DNA of 64,000 bases from Thermus thermophilus HB8 (GTDB taxonomy: Bacteria; Deinococcota; Deinococci; Deinococcales; Thermaceae), in the NCBI RefSeq assembly GCF_000091545.1, contig NC_006462.1, positions 192,993 to 256,992 of the forward strand, written 5' to 3'. A program made the position numbers and the translations under genes. How positions within the stretch are numbered: position 1 is the first letter of the stretch; each line of letters starts with the position of its first letter. Shown one piece after another: positions 9,090-18,001 of this stretch. Under the pieces are notes generated by a model. The model worked only from the letters and a program-made list of their open reading frames with translations, did not search any database and was not told the DNA's origin.

Positions 9090-9842
9090 CTAGAAGGCCC
9101 TCACCTCCACCCCCGCCTGCTCCAGGGCCTCCCGCACCGCCCTCGCCACCTCGGGGGCGTTGGGGTTGTCCCCGTGGATGCAAAGCGTGTCGGCCCGCAC
9201 CGCCACCTCTCCCCCGTCCAGGGCCTCCACCTTTCCCTCCAGCACCATGCGCAAGGCCCTCCGGGCCGCCTCCTCGGGGTCGGTGATCCAGGAGCCCGGC
9301 ATGGAGCGGGGGGCGAGCTGGCCGCTTCGCAGGTAGGCCCTTTCGGGGAAGGCCTCGAGGACCACCCTGAGCCCCGCCTTCCGCGCCTCCTCCTCGTACA
9401 CCGTCCCCGGAAGGACCACGAGGGGAAGCCCCGGGTCAAAGGCCTTCACCGCGAGGGCGATGGCCCTCGCCGTCTCCCGGTCGCGGCAGGCCTTGAGGTA
9501 GAGCGCCCCGTGGGGCTTGACGTGGTGGAGAGGAAGGCCCTCCGCCTTGAGGAAGGCGGAGAGGGCCCCGATCTGGTAGAGCACGTCGGCGTAGACCTCC
9601 TCGGGGCTTAGGGCCATCTCCCTTCGGCCGAAGCCCACGAGGTCGGGGAAGCCCGGGTGCGCTCCCACGGCTACGCCGTGGGCCTTGGCCAGGCGCACCG
9701 CCTCCAGGATCCGGCCCGGGCTTCCCCCGTGGAAGCCGCAGGCCAGGTTCGCCGAGCTCACCAGGGGGAAGATCTCCCGGTCGTGCCCGTAAGCGAAGGC
9801 CCCGTAGGACTCGCCCGCGTCGGCGTTCAGATCTACCTTCAC
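9090..9842 (-). CDS. pxpA: 5-oxoprolinase subunit A (LamB/YcsF family)
   Basis: PxpA works with PxpB and PxpC in ATP-dependent hydrolysis of 5-oxoproline to glutamate. The product starts KVDLNADAGESYG, the family's metal-site signature, and carries ANLACGFHGG, HPGFPD and VKPHGALY further on. 250 residues from GTG at 9842, chosen because GAGGAGGGCG lies just upstream; the same frame could start at TTG 9860. PxpB/C are not in the window. Its stop lies 3 bp from the terminal CRISPR repeat, so it converges with the array without an obvious terminator. Confidence 0.93.
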   Translation of the reverse strand: MKVDLNADAGESYGAFAYGHDREIFPLVSSANLACGFHGGSPGRILEAVRLAKAHGVAVGAHPGFPDLVGFGRREMALSPEEVYADVLYQIGALSAFLKAEGLPLHHVKPHGALYLKACRDRETARAIALAVKAFDPGLPLVVLPGTVYEEEARKAGLRVVLEAFPERAYLRSGQLAPRSMPGSWITDPEEAARRALRMVLEGKVEALDGGEVAVRADTLCIHGDNPNAPEVARAVREALEQAGVEVRAF

Positions 9843-9869
9843 ACCGCCCTCCTCTTCCAAGCTTAAGCC

Positions 9870-10715
9870 TCATCCGCAAGGGTTGGGGAGCCCTCGAGGC
9901 GGGCCCACCCGCTCCCGCCCGGCGTAGACGTTCATCCGCCCCGGGCGCAGGAAGCCCACCAGGGTGAGGCCGTAGGCCTGGGCCAGGGCCACGGCCAGGC
10001 TCGTGGGGGCGGAGACGGCGCAGAAGACGGGGATGCCCGCCGCCACCGCCTTCACCAAAAGCTCGTACCCGGCCCGGCCGCTCACCAGGAGGATGTGGTC
10101 GTGGAGGGGGAGCTTCCCCTGAAGGAAGGCCCAGCCGATGAGCTTGTCCAGGGCGTTGTGCCGGCCCACGTCCTCCCGCAAGGCGACGAGCCGCCCCTCC
10201 CGGTCAAAGAGGGCGGCGGCGTGGAGGCCCCCGGTGGCGCGGAAGAGGCGCTGGGCCTCCCCCAGGCGCTCGGGCAGGGCGAGGAGGAGGTCGGGGTCCA
10301 CCGCCAGGGGCGGGGGAGGGGAGAGGCCGAGCCTTCCCGGGTCGGGGAGGGCCTCCCGGCCGCAGGCTCCGCAGGCGGCGGTGAGGGCGAGGTGGCGCCT
10401 GGGCGGGGGCGGGAGGGGGTGGCGCAGGAAGACCTGGATGACCCCTTCCCGCGCCTCGGGGGGGAGGCTTCCGTCTGCGCAGGGGGCGATGGCGAGGACC
10501 TCCTTGGGGTCTTGGAGGAGGCCCTCGGTGTAGAGGAGGCCCGCGGCGAGCTCCGCGTCCTGCCCCGGGGTGCGGAGGACCACCCCCAGGGAGGCCACCT
10601 CGTCCCGGTAGCGCAGCCGGATCTCCAGGGGGGCCTCCGCGGCCACCTCGTCCCGGACTTCCCGCCACCGGCCCCCCTCGAGGCGGGCCACCCGGACCCT
10701 GGCCTTCCCCTTCAT
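9870..10715 (-). CDS. fdhD: FdhD, sulfurtransferase for formate dehydrogenase
   Basis: FdhD transfers sulfur to the molybdenum cofactor of formate dehydrogenases. 281 residues with the paired cysteines in ACGACGREAL near the middle, followed by the conserved ALFDREG...REDVGRHNALDK and SGRAGYELLVKA segments. ATG start overlaps the stop of the oxidoreductase at 10712 (ATGA), so the two are co-translated. This pairing supports the neighbour being a formate-dehydrogenase-type enzyme. Confidence 0.94.
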   Translation of the reverse strand: MKGKARVRVARLEGGRWREVRDEVAAEAPLEIRLRYRDEVASLGVVLRTPGQDAELAAGLLYTEGLLQDPKEVLAIAPCADGSLPPEAREGVIQVFLRHPLPPPPRRHLALTAACGACGREALPDPGRLGLSPPPPLAVDPDLLLALPERLGEAQRLFRATGGLHAAALFDREGRLVALREDVGRHNALDKLIGWAFLQGKLPLHDHILLVSGRAGYELLVKAVAAGIPVFCAVSAPTSLAVALAQAYGLTLVGFLRPGRMNVYAGRERVGPPRGLPNPCG

Positions 10716-12997
10716 GGCCGGAGCGGGGAAGGGGCCTCCGCCTCCCCCCGCCGCAGGTGGGCGAGGATCTCCTTGTAGGCCGGGATGTGGGCCAGGGGGG
10801 AGCGGGCCTTGGGGTCCACCAGGACGTTCCCCTCGGGCCAGTGGACCTCCAGGGTGCCCTCTTTGACCTCCGCCAGGTAGACCCGGCCGGCGTAGCGGCC
10901 GAAGGCGTTTTCCAGCACCACCGGGTCCCCAGGCTTCAGGCCCAGGCGGGCGGCGTCCTTGGGGTTCATGTAGACCGCGTCCCGGAAGGCCCCGGTGAGA
11001 GGGTCCTGGTCCTCATGGACGATGGAGTTGAACTGCTTCCCCCGGCGGGTGACCACGCGGAAGGCCCCCTCGGGGACCTCCTTTTGGGGCAGGGGCACGG
11101 GGCGGAAGTGGGCCTTCCCGTCGGGGGTGGGGAAGCGCCAGCCCTCGCAGAGGCGCCTCCCCCCGTACTGGAACTGGTCCCCCTTGGCCTTGAAGCGCTG
11201 GATCCCCTCGTAAAGGGGGATGACCCGGGCGATCTCCTCGCGAATCTCCGCGGTGGAGGCGAAGCGGAAGCGGTCCTTGAGCTCGGGGCGCAGGCGGTGG
11301 ACGAGCTCCTGGAAGACCTCCCACTCGGGCCGGGCCTCCGGGGGCCTCGGGCCGGGGATCTCGGGGCTGAAGATCACGCGCCTTTCCGTGCTGGTCTCCG
11401 TGACCCCGCCCGGGACCTCGTAGCGGGTGGTGGCGGGGAGGAGGAGGACACACTCCCCGGGCTCCAGGAGCATCTGGCTGGAGAGGACGATGTCCTGGTG
11501 GACCCTGAGGGGAACGCGCCGCAAGGCCTCCTCCACGGCCTCGGGGTCGGGCATGACCTCGCGGAAGTCCCCTCCGATGGCCCAAAGGACCCCGAGCCTC
11601 CCCTCGAGGGCCCGGTCCAGGGCCTCCGGGGTGGTGAGGCCGGGGCGGTCCGGGACGGGAAAGCCCCAGAGCTCGGCGAGCCTCCGGGCGTTCTCCGGGT
11701 TCACGGGAAGCCCCCCCGGGAAGGCGGTGGCGTAGGCCCCCATCTCCGCCCCCCCTTGGACCCCGGAGTGGCCGCGGATGGGCATGAGGCCGCACCCCTC
11801 CCGCCCCACGAAGCCCTTGAGGAGGGCGAGGTTGACGATGGCCCGCACGTTGTCCTCCCCGTGGGTGTGCTGGGTGATCCCCATGCCCCAGACGAAGACG
11901 GCCCGCTCGGCCCGGCCCACCATCTCGGCGAAGGCCCGCATCTCCTCGCGGGAGACGCCCGCCGCCTTCTCCAGCTCGGCGAAGGGGATGGCCTCGAGGA
12001 GGGCCTTGTACGCCTCAAAGCCCGCGGTGTGGGCCCGGATGAACCCGGGGTCTACCCAGCCCTCCTCCAGCATCCACTTGGCCGCCCCGTGGAGGAAGGC
12101 GATGTCCCCGCCGGGGAGGATTTGGAAGAAGCGGTCGGCGATCCTCGTGCCGAAGAGGGCGCTTTCCAGGTCCGAGGGGACGAAGTAGCGCTCCATCCCG
12201 GGCTCCCGGTAGGGGTTCACCACCGCCACCTTGGTCCCCGCCTTTTTGGCGTGGTAGAGGTACTTCATCATCACCGGTTGGTTGTTGGCCACGTTGGAGC
12301 CCAGGAAGACCACGAGGTCGGTGCCGATGAGGTCGGTGTAGCTGCAGGTGGTGGCCGCCACCCCAAGGGCCTCCTTGAGGACCACGGTGGAGGGGGAGTG
12401 GCAGATGCGGGCGGCGTTGTCCACGTGGTTGCACCCCAGGGCCCGCACCGCCTTCTGCACCACGTAGTAGGTCTCGTTGGGCACGCCCCGGCTCGTGAGG
12501 TAGAAGAAGGCCCCCTCGGGGAGGTGGCGCCTGAGGTACTCCGTGGCAAGCCCCATGGCCTCGTCCCAGGAGACGCGCCGGAAGCCCCTTTCCCCCTTCC
12601 GCCGGAGCATGGGGTAGGGGAGGCGGCCGAGGCGCCGGAGCTCCCGGCTCTTCCTCCCCTTCAAGGCCTCCACGTCCTCCAGCACCTTGGGGTCCAGAGG
12701 GGGCAGGGTGTTCAGGCGGAGGAGGCGCAGGCGCACGTTGCAGAGGTGGACCCCGTGGAGGGTCCAGTCCTCGAGGCCCGAGGTCCCGAGGGCGCAGCCG
12801 TCGCAGACCCCGTCCTTAAGGATCCGCCAGGCGTAGGGAAGGTTGTCCCGGTTCTCCCAAAGGGCCCGAAAGACCTCGTAGAAGTTCTCCAGGTGGGTGA
12901 AGGGGATGCGGCTCGCCCAAAGCTCCGGGGCAAGGCCTCGCTTTGGGGGGCGCACGTACGCCTTGGGCGAGCTCCAAAACGGGTTCAACCAGGCCAT
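10712..12997 (-). CDS. Formate dehydrogenase-like molybdopterin oxidoreductase
   Basis: Mo-bisMGD oxidoreductase of the FdhF/YdeP type. About 761 residues from ATG 12997 (MAWLNPFW), preceded by AAGGAGGTGG; a longer frame to 13066 lacks a ribosome site. Near the N-terminus CDGCALG holds only two of the usual four Fe-S cysteines. The catalytic region contains NAARICHSPS, with Cys rather than Sec, and the C-terminal molybdopterin-dinucleotide domain starts about FRVVTRRGKQFN. Substrate is uncertain: family members include formate dehydrogenases and acid-resistance proteins of unknown substrate. No Fe-S or membrane subunits adjoin. Confidence 0.85.
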   Translation of the reverse strand: MAWLNPFWSSPKAYVRPPKRGLAPELWASRIPFTHLENFYEVFRALWENRDNLPYAWRILKDGVCDGCALGTSGLEDWTLHGVHLCNVRLRLLRLNTLPPLDPKVLEDVEALKGRKSRELRRLGRLPYPMLRRKGERGFRRVSWDEAMGLATEYLRRHLPEGAFFYLTSRGVPNETYYVVQKAVRALGCNHVDNAARICHSPSTVVLKEALGVAATTCSYTDLIGTDLVVFLGSNVANNQPVMMKYLYHAKKAGTKVAVVNPYREPGMERYFVPSDLESALFGTRIADRFFQILPGGDIAFLHGAAKWMLEEGWVDPGFIRAHTAGFEAYKALLEAIPFAELEKAAGVSREEMRAFAEMVGRAERAVFVWGMGITQHTHGEDNVRAIVNLALLKGFVGREGCGLMPIRGHSGVQGGAEMGAYATAFPGGLPVNPENARRLAELWGFPVPDRPGLTTPEALDRALEGRLGVLWAIGGDFREVMPDPEAVEEALRRVPLRVHQDIVLSSQMLLEPGECVLLLPATTRYEVPGGVTETSTERRVIFSPEIPGPRPPEARPEWEVFQELVHRLRPELKDRFRFASTAEIREEIARVIPLYEGIQRFKAKGDQFQYGGRRLCEGWRFPTPDGKAHFRPVPLPQKEVPEGAFRVVTRRGKQFNSIVHEDQDPLTGAFRDAVYMNPKDAARLGLKPGDPVVLENAFGRYAGRVYLAEVKEGTLEVHWPEGNVLVDPKARSPLAHIPAYKEILAHLRRGEAEAPSPLRP

Positions 12998-13347
12998 GGC
13001 CACCTCCTTGGGTTCCTCGAGGCCAGCGTAACGCCGGGGGCGAAGGCGGGCAAGGGCGGAGGCCACGCCGGGGGATAGTCGGCCGCTGACAGCTAAGGGC
13101 CAACCCTTTATCCTCTCAACACGGCGGCCCCACCTCGGATCCAGTTGACCCCTGAGGAGGGTCGCCTCCCGCTAGAGCTTTCCCTGGACCCAATGAAGTG
13201 CTGCCCCGAATTTGGACCACCCCAAGAGAGAGGCCAAGGGCGTCCTCGAGGAGGCGGCCCGATGAACGGGCAGGCCCCGTACCCCCGGTGATAAACTGGG
13301 AGGCAAGGCGGTCTAAGCTTAGGGCCGCAGTTTCAAGGAGGTGAACC
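12998..13347. other. 350 bp non-coding junction
   Basis: No supported gene. This is the shared upstream region of the minus-strand oxidoreductase and the plus-strand exported module. The right end holds the ribosome site AAGGAGGTGA just before 13348. I see no clean promoter, and the stretch marks the change from typical Thermus codon use to the atypical pair that follows. Confidence 0.5.
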
Positions 13348-14580
13348 GTGCGGTACCGCCTTATCTGCTGGATGTTGCTCGGATGGTTTATTGCCGGGTA
13401 CGGCTACGCCCAGATCCGTGGCGGCGCCGAAACAGCCCGGTTTGAACCCGGCGACAGGATCCTCTATCAGGAAGACCTTTCGGGCACGCCGATTGGCAGC
13501 CAGGTGGAAGGCTGGGAGATCCTGCAAGGTAGCTACGAGGTGGCGGAGTTTCAGGACCGGCGCTGGTTCCGCCCGCTCGCGTACAACACGCACATCCTCC
13601 GTCGGATGGATTTTCCGCAGGACTTCTCCGTGGAGTTCACCACGTACCTTTTTGAACCGGGCGAAGCGGAACTGCGGGTGTTCCTGCACACGGAGGAAGA
13701 TATAAAGCGCGGGGTGGGTCCCGACGGCTACGCGCAGGTCTACCTGAAAATCTTCCGCACCGGAAATCGGGACGGTTTCTGGTTTGCCACCTGGAATGCC
13801 ACCAACCGGCGCTGGCAGGTGGTGGTAGAAGACCCCAGACGCCTTCCGCCCGATACGCCCCACAACGTGGCCCTGCAGGTGCGAGGCGGGCGGTTGAACC
13901 TCTTCATCGACGGCGAGCGCGTGGCCACGACGCCCTTCCGTCCGGATGCGCCGCTCCGCGCCATCAGCTTCCGCTTCCTGAGCCGCAAGGGCCACGAACT
14001 GCCCTATAAGGACCGTCCGGCGCTCCTGGACGGCATCCGCATCGCTGGCTACAGCCGTCCCGTCGGGCGCGCCACCGGCGGCGTCTTCCTCTACTGGATG
14101 TTCCCCGGAGGGCAGGAAAACCTGCCCCAGCTCCAGGCGGCGCAGAACCAGACCATTAGTTCTAGTACGGCTCTGGATGCCCTCGGCGGTGAGCCCCGCA
14201 CCGTGGAAGGTACGCTCGTGCCTGTTGACCTTCCCGCCAACCCCTTTGCCCCGGGTGAGGTGCGGGTGCGCGCCGAAGGGCAGGCGTGGCAGGCGTTTGT
14301 CCGGCGCCTGAGGGCGGACTTGGAAGCCGTGCGTCAGGCAGGCGGCGGACTGATCATCGTCGGCGATGGAGGCGATGGGCGTACGGAGCGTGAGCGGAGG
14401 CTTTTAGCCAACCAGCGGGCCATCGCCTTTGCCGCCTGGCTGGCCCGGCAGGGCATCGGCAACCCGCAGAACCTGCTGAGCATCGTGGCGGATAACGGCG
14501 GGTATGAAAGTATCTTCTTCGTTGTGAATAACGGCGGGTATCGGGGCATTGTGTCGCTCCGGATGCAGCCGAGGCGGTGA
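13348..14580 (+). CDS. Exported protein: LamG-like domain plus OmpA-like C-terminus
   Basis: 410 residues. Residues 1-21 form a signal peptide (basic RYR, hydrophobic LICWMLLGWFIAG, cut near GYA). Residues ~35-240 look like a beta-sandwich of the LamG/concanavalin type (YQEDLSG, DFSVEFTTYLF, VALQVRGGRLNLFIDGERV). The last ~100 residues resemble a degenerate OmpA domain (GGLIIVGDGGDG, then LLANQRAIAFAAWLARQGI and LSIVADNGG). That would suit an outer-membrane or peptidoglycan-linked protein. GTG start with AAGGAGGTGA upstream. Codons are less Thermus-like than the flanks, suggesting transfer as a unit with the next gene. Function unknown. Confidence 0.75.
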   Translation: MRYRLICWMLLGWFIAGYGYAQIRGGAETARFEPGDRILYQEDLSGTPIGSQVEGWEILQGSYEVAEFQDRRWFRPLAYNTHILRRMDFPQDFSVEFTTYLFEPGEAELRVFLHTEEDIKRGVGPDGYAQVYLKIFRTGNRDGFWFATWNATNRRWQVVVEDPRRLPPDTPHNVALQVRGGRLNLFIDGERVATTPFRPDAPLRAISFRFLSRKGHELPYKDRPALLDGIRIAGYSRPVGRATGGVFLYWMFPGGQENLPQLQAAQNQTISSSTALDALGGEPRTVEGTLVPVDLPANPFAPGEVRVRAEGQAWQAFVRRLRADLEAVRQAGGGLIIVGDGGDGRTERERRLLANQRAIAFAAWLARQGIGNPQNLLSIVADNGGYESIFFVVNNGGYRGIVSLRMQPRR

Positions 14581-14617
14581 AGTGGGCGGCCACTCACGCT
14601 ATCCGGGGAGGTGGCCC

Positions 14618-17425
14618 ATGAAGCGCACGGGGGTTGCGCTGGCGTTCCTGGTGGCGCTGCTCGGCCTCGGCAGCGCCGTTAAGGCACAGACAGCAGAGCT
14701 CCTCCAGCAGCTGGAAGCGGCCCGGACGCCCACCGAGGCCCTCCCTCTGCTGGAACGGCTTGGGCGGGCGCTGAGCGAGGGGGAACTGTTCGGCGAAGAG
14801 GTGCGCATTGCCCGCCTGACCGTGCGCTTCTGGCAGGACCCGGCGGCACCTCCGGAGGTGGTGGAACGCCTGCAGCACATCTACGGCATGATCGCGCCAG
14901 CCCTGGCGGTCATGGATCCCCCGCTGGCCGAGACGCTGTTCGTGCGGGTGCCGCTGACGTGGGCGACGTCGGACGACGCAATACGCCGAAAGCAGGGGCT
15001 GGCGGTGCTCATCCTGAGCTGGGAGCTCTTCTTTGGCTACGAGCAGCAGGAAATTCTGCTGCAGGCCCTTCCCTCGGTCCTCGCCCAGGCCGCCACCTGG
15101 CCCGAGGAGGCTTTTGAAGCCATCCTGTCCTTCCTGGCCGATCGGGTAACGCTTTCCTCCGAAGCGCACCTGCCGGACAGCCTGCCAGAGGCCTTCGTGG
15201 AGCGCCTGCGCCGCCATCAGGGCAACTATGCCTGGCGACTCCCCGATATCCTGGCCCTGGATACCACGGAAACGGGCACGGACCGGCTCATCGCGTGGGC
15301 CCAGAGTCCGCCCCCTTTGCCGCCGTCGCTGGCTGCATACCGCCAACGTTGGCGCGAGGCCTTTCTGGCGAAGTTGGATGGTCGCCGATTGACCCTGGAG
15401 CAGAAGCGGCGGGTGGTGGCGCTGCTATCTGACCCTGGGCTCCGGGACGCCGTGTTCCGCCTGGTGCGCACCTGGCGGCACCGGGGTGAGCCGTTGCCTC
15501 CTCCGCCGCCGGAGAGCCTGCCACTGCTGGAGGAGTGGGCCGTCCGGGAACACTGCGAGGAAGCCGTGCGCCTGCTGGCGGCGGCCGGTCAAGAGGGGCT
15601 GACGCGGCTCTTCCGGGTGGCGATGGAGGACCTCCGGGACCGGGACGCCCCTATCCGAGAGCCTCGCCCCTGCGAGTGGGACCGCTGGAGCGCCCTCTTC
15701 GCGCACGCCGAAGCCATCGCAGACCGGATCGGGGCCGCCTACCGGGAAGGGCCAACGCCCCGGCTTCTGCGCCTGCTGGCCCGCGCGGGACGCTGGGAGG
15801 TCGTCCTCGAGGCCCTGTCCTCTCCCGAGGCCGCCCTGCGGCGGGAGGCGGCCTTTCTTCTGGCCCTGGCGGTGGCGCCGGAAGAGGATGCGCTGGCGCG
15901 AACAGGGGATGCCGGGCAGGGGCAGGCGCTGGTGGCGTCGTGGCAAAAGCGGCCGGAGCTGCACCCGCGCGCGCGGGAAGCGCTACGCCAGGCGCTCCGC
16001 GACGAAGACCCGAACGTGCAGCGGGAGGCCCTCCGGGCGCTCCTCTTTCTGGGCGACGAGACCGCCTGGCCGGTGCTTCTTGCGGCGCTTCGGGTGGAAA
16101 ACGAGAACCGGTTTCAGACCTTCCTCAGCGGGTTCCGACCGGCGCTTACGGACTCCCTGGCGCGTGCGCTGGCCGAGGTGGCCAGGGGGGATCCCAGCGA
16201 GGCGTTGCGCCGCCGCGCCGTCGTCCTGCTTGGCCGCGCGGAGCCCGGACCTTGGCAGGCCGCGGTGGAGCCCGTGCTGCAGCAGCTTCTCCGGGACCCC
16301 GACCAGGAGGTGCGCCGCGCCGCGGCGGAATACTTCGCGGCCGTCCCCGCCCGGGAGGTCGCCACCACGGCTGCCCTCCTCGAGGCCACGCGCGATGCCC
16401 ACATGTACGTCCGGCATGCTGCGGCCATAGCCCTGGGGCTGGCCCGTGGCTGGACGCCGGAGCTGGTGGACCGCCTGGAGGTGCGGCTACGCGAAGGTGA
16501 TCCGGACGCAAATGTCGTGCGGGCGCTTGAAGACGCGTATCCGCATGCCCTCCGCCGGGCGCCCGGCGCCGTGGACCGCCTGCTGGCGATCGTCCTGGAG
16601 CGGAAAGGACCGGCGCGCTGGCGGAAGGCCCTGGCCGAAGGGCCGCAGGCCGATGCGGCCGTGGCTTGGGAACTCCTGAAGCGGCTGGAGGCGAGGCCGC
16701 TCAAAGACTGGGCCCCCGTGCCGCCGGGGTTCGGCCCCGGGCTCCTGCAGCGCATGGTGGAATTCTTCGTCCGCGCGGAGGAGGACCCGCCGCCGCTGGG
16801 GATCATCGGGCACCTTGTCCCCCGGGAAATGCTTGATCCCTTTTTGATTCGCCGGGCGCTGGAAGATCCGGAGGCGTCACTGGGGCACCGGCTGTGGCTC
16901 ATCCAGCAGGCGCTGGAGATTCCGGAGGATCTTCGAGAGGGTGTCTGGCAGCTGCTCATGCAGGCGCTTCGCGAGGAAGAAGGCGGCGAAATGACGCTGG
17001 CGCTGCTCGGAAGGTGGGGATTTGACGGCGTGCGGCGGCTCGTTGAAGAGCTCTGGGGTGAGCCCGAGACGCTCCGGCACGTCGCGCGACACCTGCGGCA
17101 ACAAGAAGAACTCGGAAAGCTCCAGATGGCCGCCGGAAATGTGGGCGGTCCGCGTCTGCCCGAGCCCACTGCCGAGGATCTGCCCTGGGTTGAGGCTACC
17201 CTGGCGCGCCTGGCGCCCGGCGCCCGCGACCCACGCCTGGAGCCGCTTGTGGATCTGCTGGGCCTCTGGAACCTGGGCAACGATTCTGCCTTAAGGAAGG
17301 CCGCGTTTCGGTACCGCATTCCGCAGCTCCTGCTCCGCCATCTGGCTGATCCCCACGAATGCCGCGCTGTGGCCGAGGTTGTGGGGAGTCTGTTCGGCCG
17401 GGGCGTCACACCCCGCTGTCGTTGA
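14618..17425 (+). CDS. Large exported HEAT-repeat protein
   Basis: About 935 residues from ATG 14618 with GGGGAGGTGG upstream. A signal peptide (MKRTGVALAFLVALLGLGSA, cut near VKAQ) is followed by long alpha-helical repeats. HEAT-like units are clear from about residue 420 on, with repeated patterns such as REALRALLFLGDETAWPVLLAALR and RRAVVLLGRAEPG. It presumably acts outside the cytoplasmic membrane as a binding scaffold. It starts 37 bp after the OmpA-like gene and shares its codon style, so I read the two as one module. No catalytic motif seen; function unknown. Confidence 0.75.
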   Translation: MKRTGVALAFLVALLGLGSAVKAQTAELLQQLEAARTPTEALPLLERLGRALSEGELFGEEVRIARLTVRFWQDPAAPPEVVERLQHIYGMIAPALAVMDPPLAETLFVRVPLTWATSDDAIRRKQGLAVLILSWELFFGYEQQEILLQALPSVLAQAATWPEEAFEAILSFLADRVTLSSEAHLPDSLPEAFVERLRRHQGNYAWRLPDILALDTTETGTDRLIAWAQSPPPLPPSLAAYRQRWREAFLAKLDGRRLTLEQKRRVVALLSDPGLRDAVFRLVRTWRHRGEPLPPPPPESLPLLEEWAVREHCEEAVRLLAAAGQEGLTRLFRVAMEDLRDRDAPIREPRPCEWDRWSALFAHAEAIADRIGAAYREGPTPRLLRLLARAGRWEVVLEALSSPEAALRREAAFLLALAVAPEEDALARTGDAGQGQALVASWQKRPELHPRAREALRQALRDEDPNVQREALRALLFLGDETAWPVLLAALRVENENRFQTFLSGFRPALTDSLARALAEVARGDPSEALRRRAVVLLGRAEPGPWQAAVEPVLQQLLRDPDQEVRRAAAEYFAAVPAREVATTAALLEATRDAHMYVRHAAAIALGLARGWTPELVDRLEVRLREGDPDANVVRALEDAYPHALRRAPGAVDRLLAIVLERKGPARWRKALAEGPQADAAVAWELLKRLEARPLKDWAPVPPGFGPGLLQRMVEFFVRAEEDPPPLGIIGHLVPREMLDPFLIRRALEDPEASLGHRLWLIQQALEIPEDLREGVWQLLMQALREEEGGEMTLALLGRWGFDGVRRLVEELWGEPETLRHVARHLRQQEELGKLQMAAGNVGGPRLPEPTAEDLPWVEATLARLAPGARDPRLEPLVDLLGLWNLGNDSALRKAAFRYRIPQLLLRHLADPHECRAVAEVVGSLFGRGVTPRCR

Positions 17426-17814
17426 GGCGCCCAACGCCCAAGTCCCTTCGCGTGGCGGCTTAGAGGCCTCCCGGGGAACGCGGAGCTTAGAGGCCCTCTT
17501 TTCCCATCTCTTCGGCGAGGCGGCTCCTCCTCTGGCGCCTAACCTCGCGCCGCTTACCCCATGCGCCCACTCGCACGGGGGATAGGAAAGTGTTGCCGGT
17601 CCTCAAGGAGTCAGCGATAGGCCGCCAGCCCCTTGGGGGCGTGGGCACGGGCCAGCCCGTAGGCTGAAGGTGGCCTTTCTGGGGCGGGGGGAGTACACGC
17701 TCTTTTACTTGCGTAGGCACTAGCAACTACACTTATGCGCGAAATTGCGGGAAGAAGGCATGTTAATCACTTTCTCATATCCTAGTTTCCCTTTTTGAGG
17801 GCTTTCCTACTTAA
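17426..17814. other. Non-coding stretch, right part resembles a CRISPR leader
   Basis: No gene supported. GCTTAGAGGCC occurs twice near 17458 and 17487. From about 17695 base composition shifts to AT-rich, unusual here, and ends directly at the lone repeat at 17815. That placement fits a leader of a lost type III/I array, but without a second copy for comparison this stays an inference. Confidence 0.4.
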
Positions 17815-17850
17815 GTTGCAAGGGATTGAGCCCCGTAAGGGGATTGATAC
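17815..17850 (+). CRISPR. Solitary repeat of another CRISPR family, cut by IS110
   Basis: A single 36-nt unit starting GTTGCAAGGGATTGAGCCCC and ending GGGGATTGATAC. From memory T. thermophilus carries arrays with a repeat of this kind ending GATTGCGAC; here the last bases differ because an IS110-type end follows. Dyad GAGCCCCGTAAGGGG-like core is visible. No second repeat or spacer follows, so this is an array remnant, not a working array. Confidence 0.7.
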
Positions 17851-17981
17851 TGTCTTGCTTGTCAAGCGACCCCTTGGTGCGGCTGGGTCGCGTAGTACTC
17901 CCTGAGCCGCCCCATCGTCCGCGCAGCAGCTTGTGCGCTACGGCCAAAAGCGCCTGCCTCGCCGCCCGGAGGGAAAAGAAC
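17851..17981 (-). mobile_element. IS110-family element remnant (transposase 3' end)
   Basis: Reading leftwards, this matches the end of the IS110 remnant at 46223-47848: ALLAVAHKLL, then one base missing, then MGRLREYYAT and a stop, followed by the element end that touches the CRISPR repeat. Only about 130 bp remain. Homology stops near 17981 in unrelated sequence. Recognition relies on the better preserved copy, which has the typical C-terminal domain. Confidence 0.65.
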
Positions 17982-18001
17982 CCCCTTTGGGGGCCCCTAT
18001 C

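Noticed and set aside
7923..9183. Repeated open frames across the type I-E array, reading PHAWG and HTRGD-like motifs
   Set aside because: They are translations of CRISPR repeats and spacers, not genes.
10757..13078. 773-codon open frame on the plus strand opposite the molybdopterin oxidoreductase
   Set aside because: It mirrors the real minus-strand gene; low-complexity Gly/Leu/His/Val composition typical of antisense frames in GC-rich DNA, no ribosome site.
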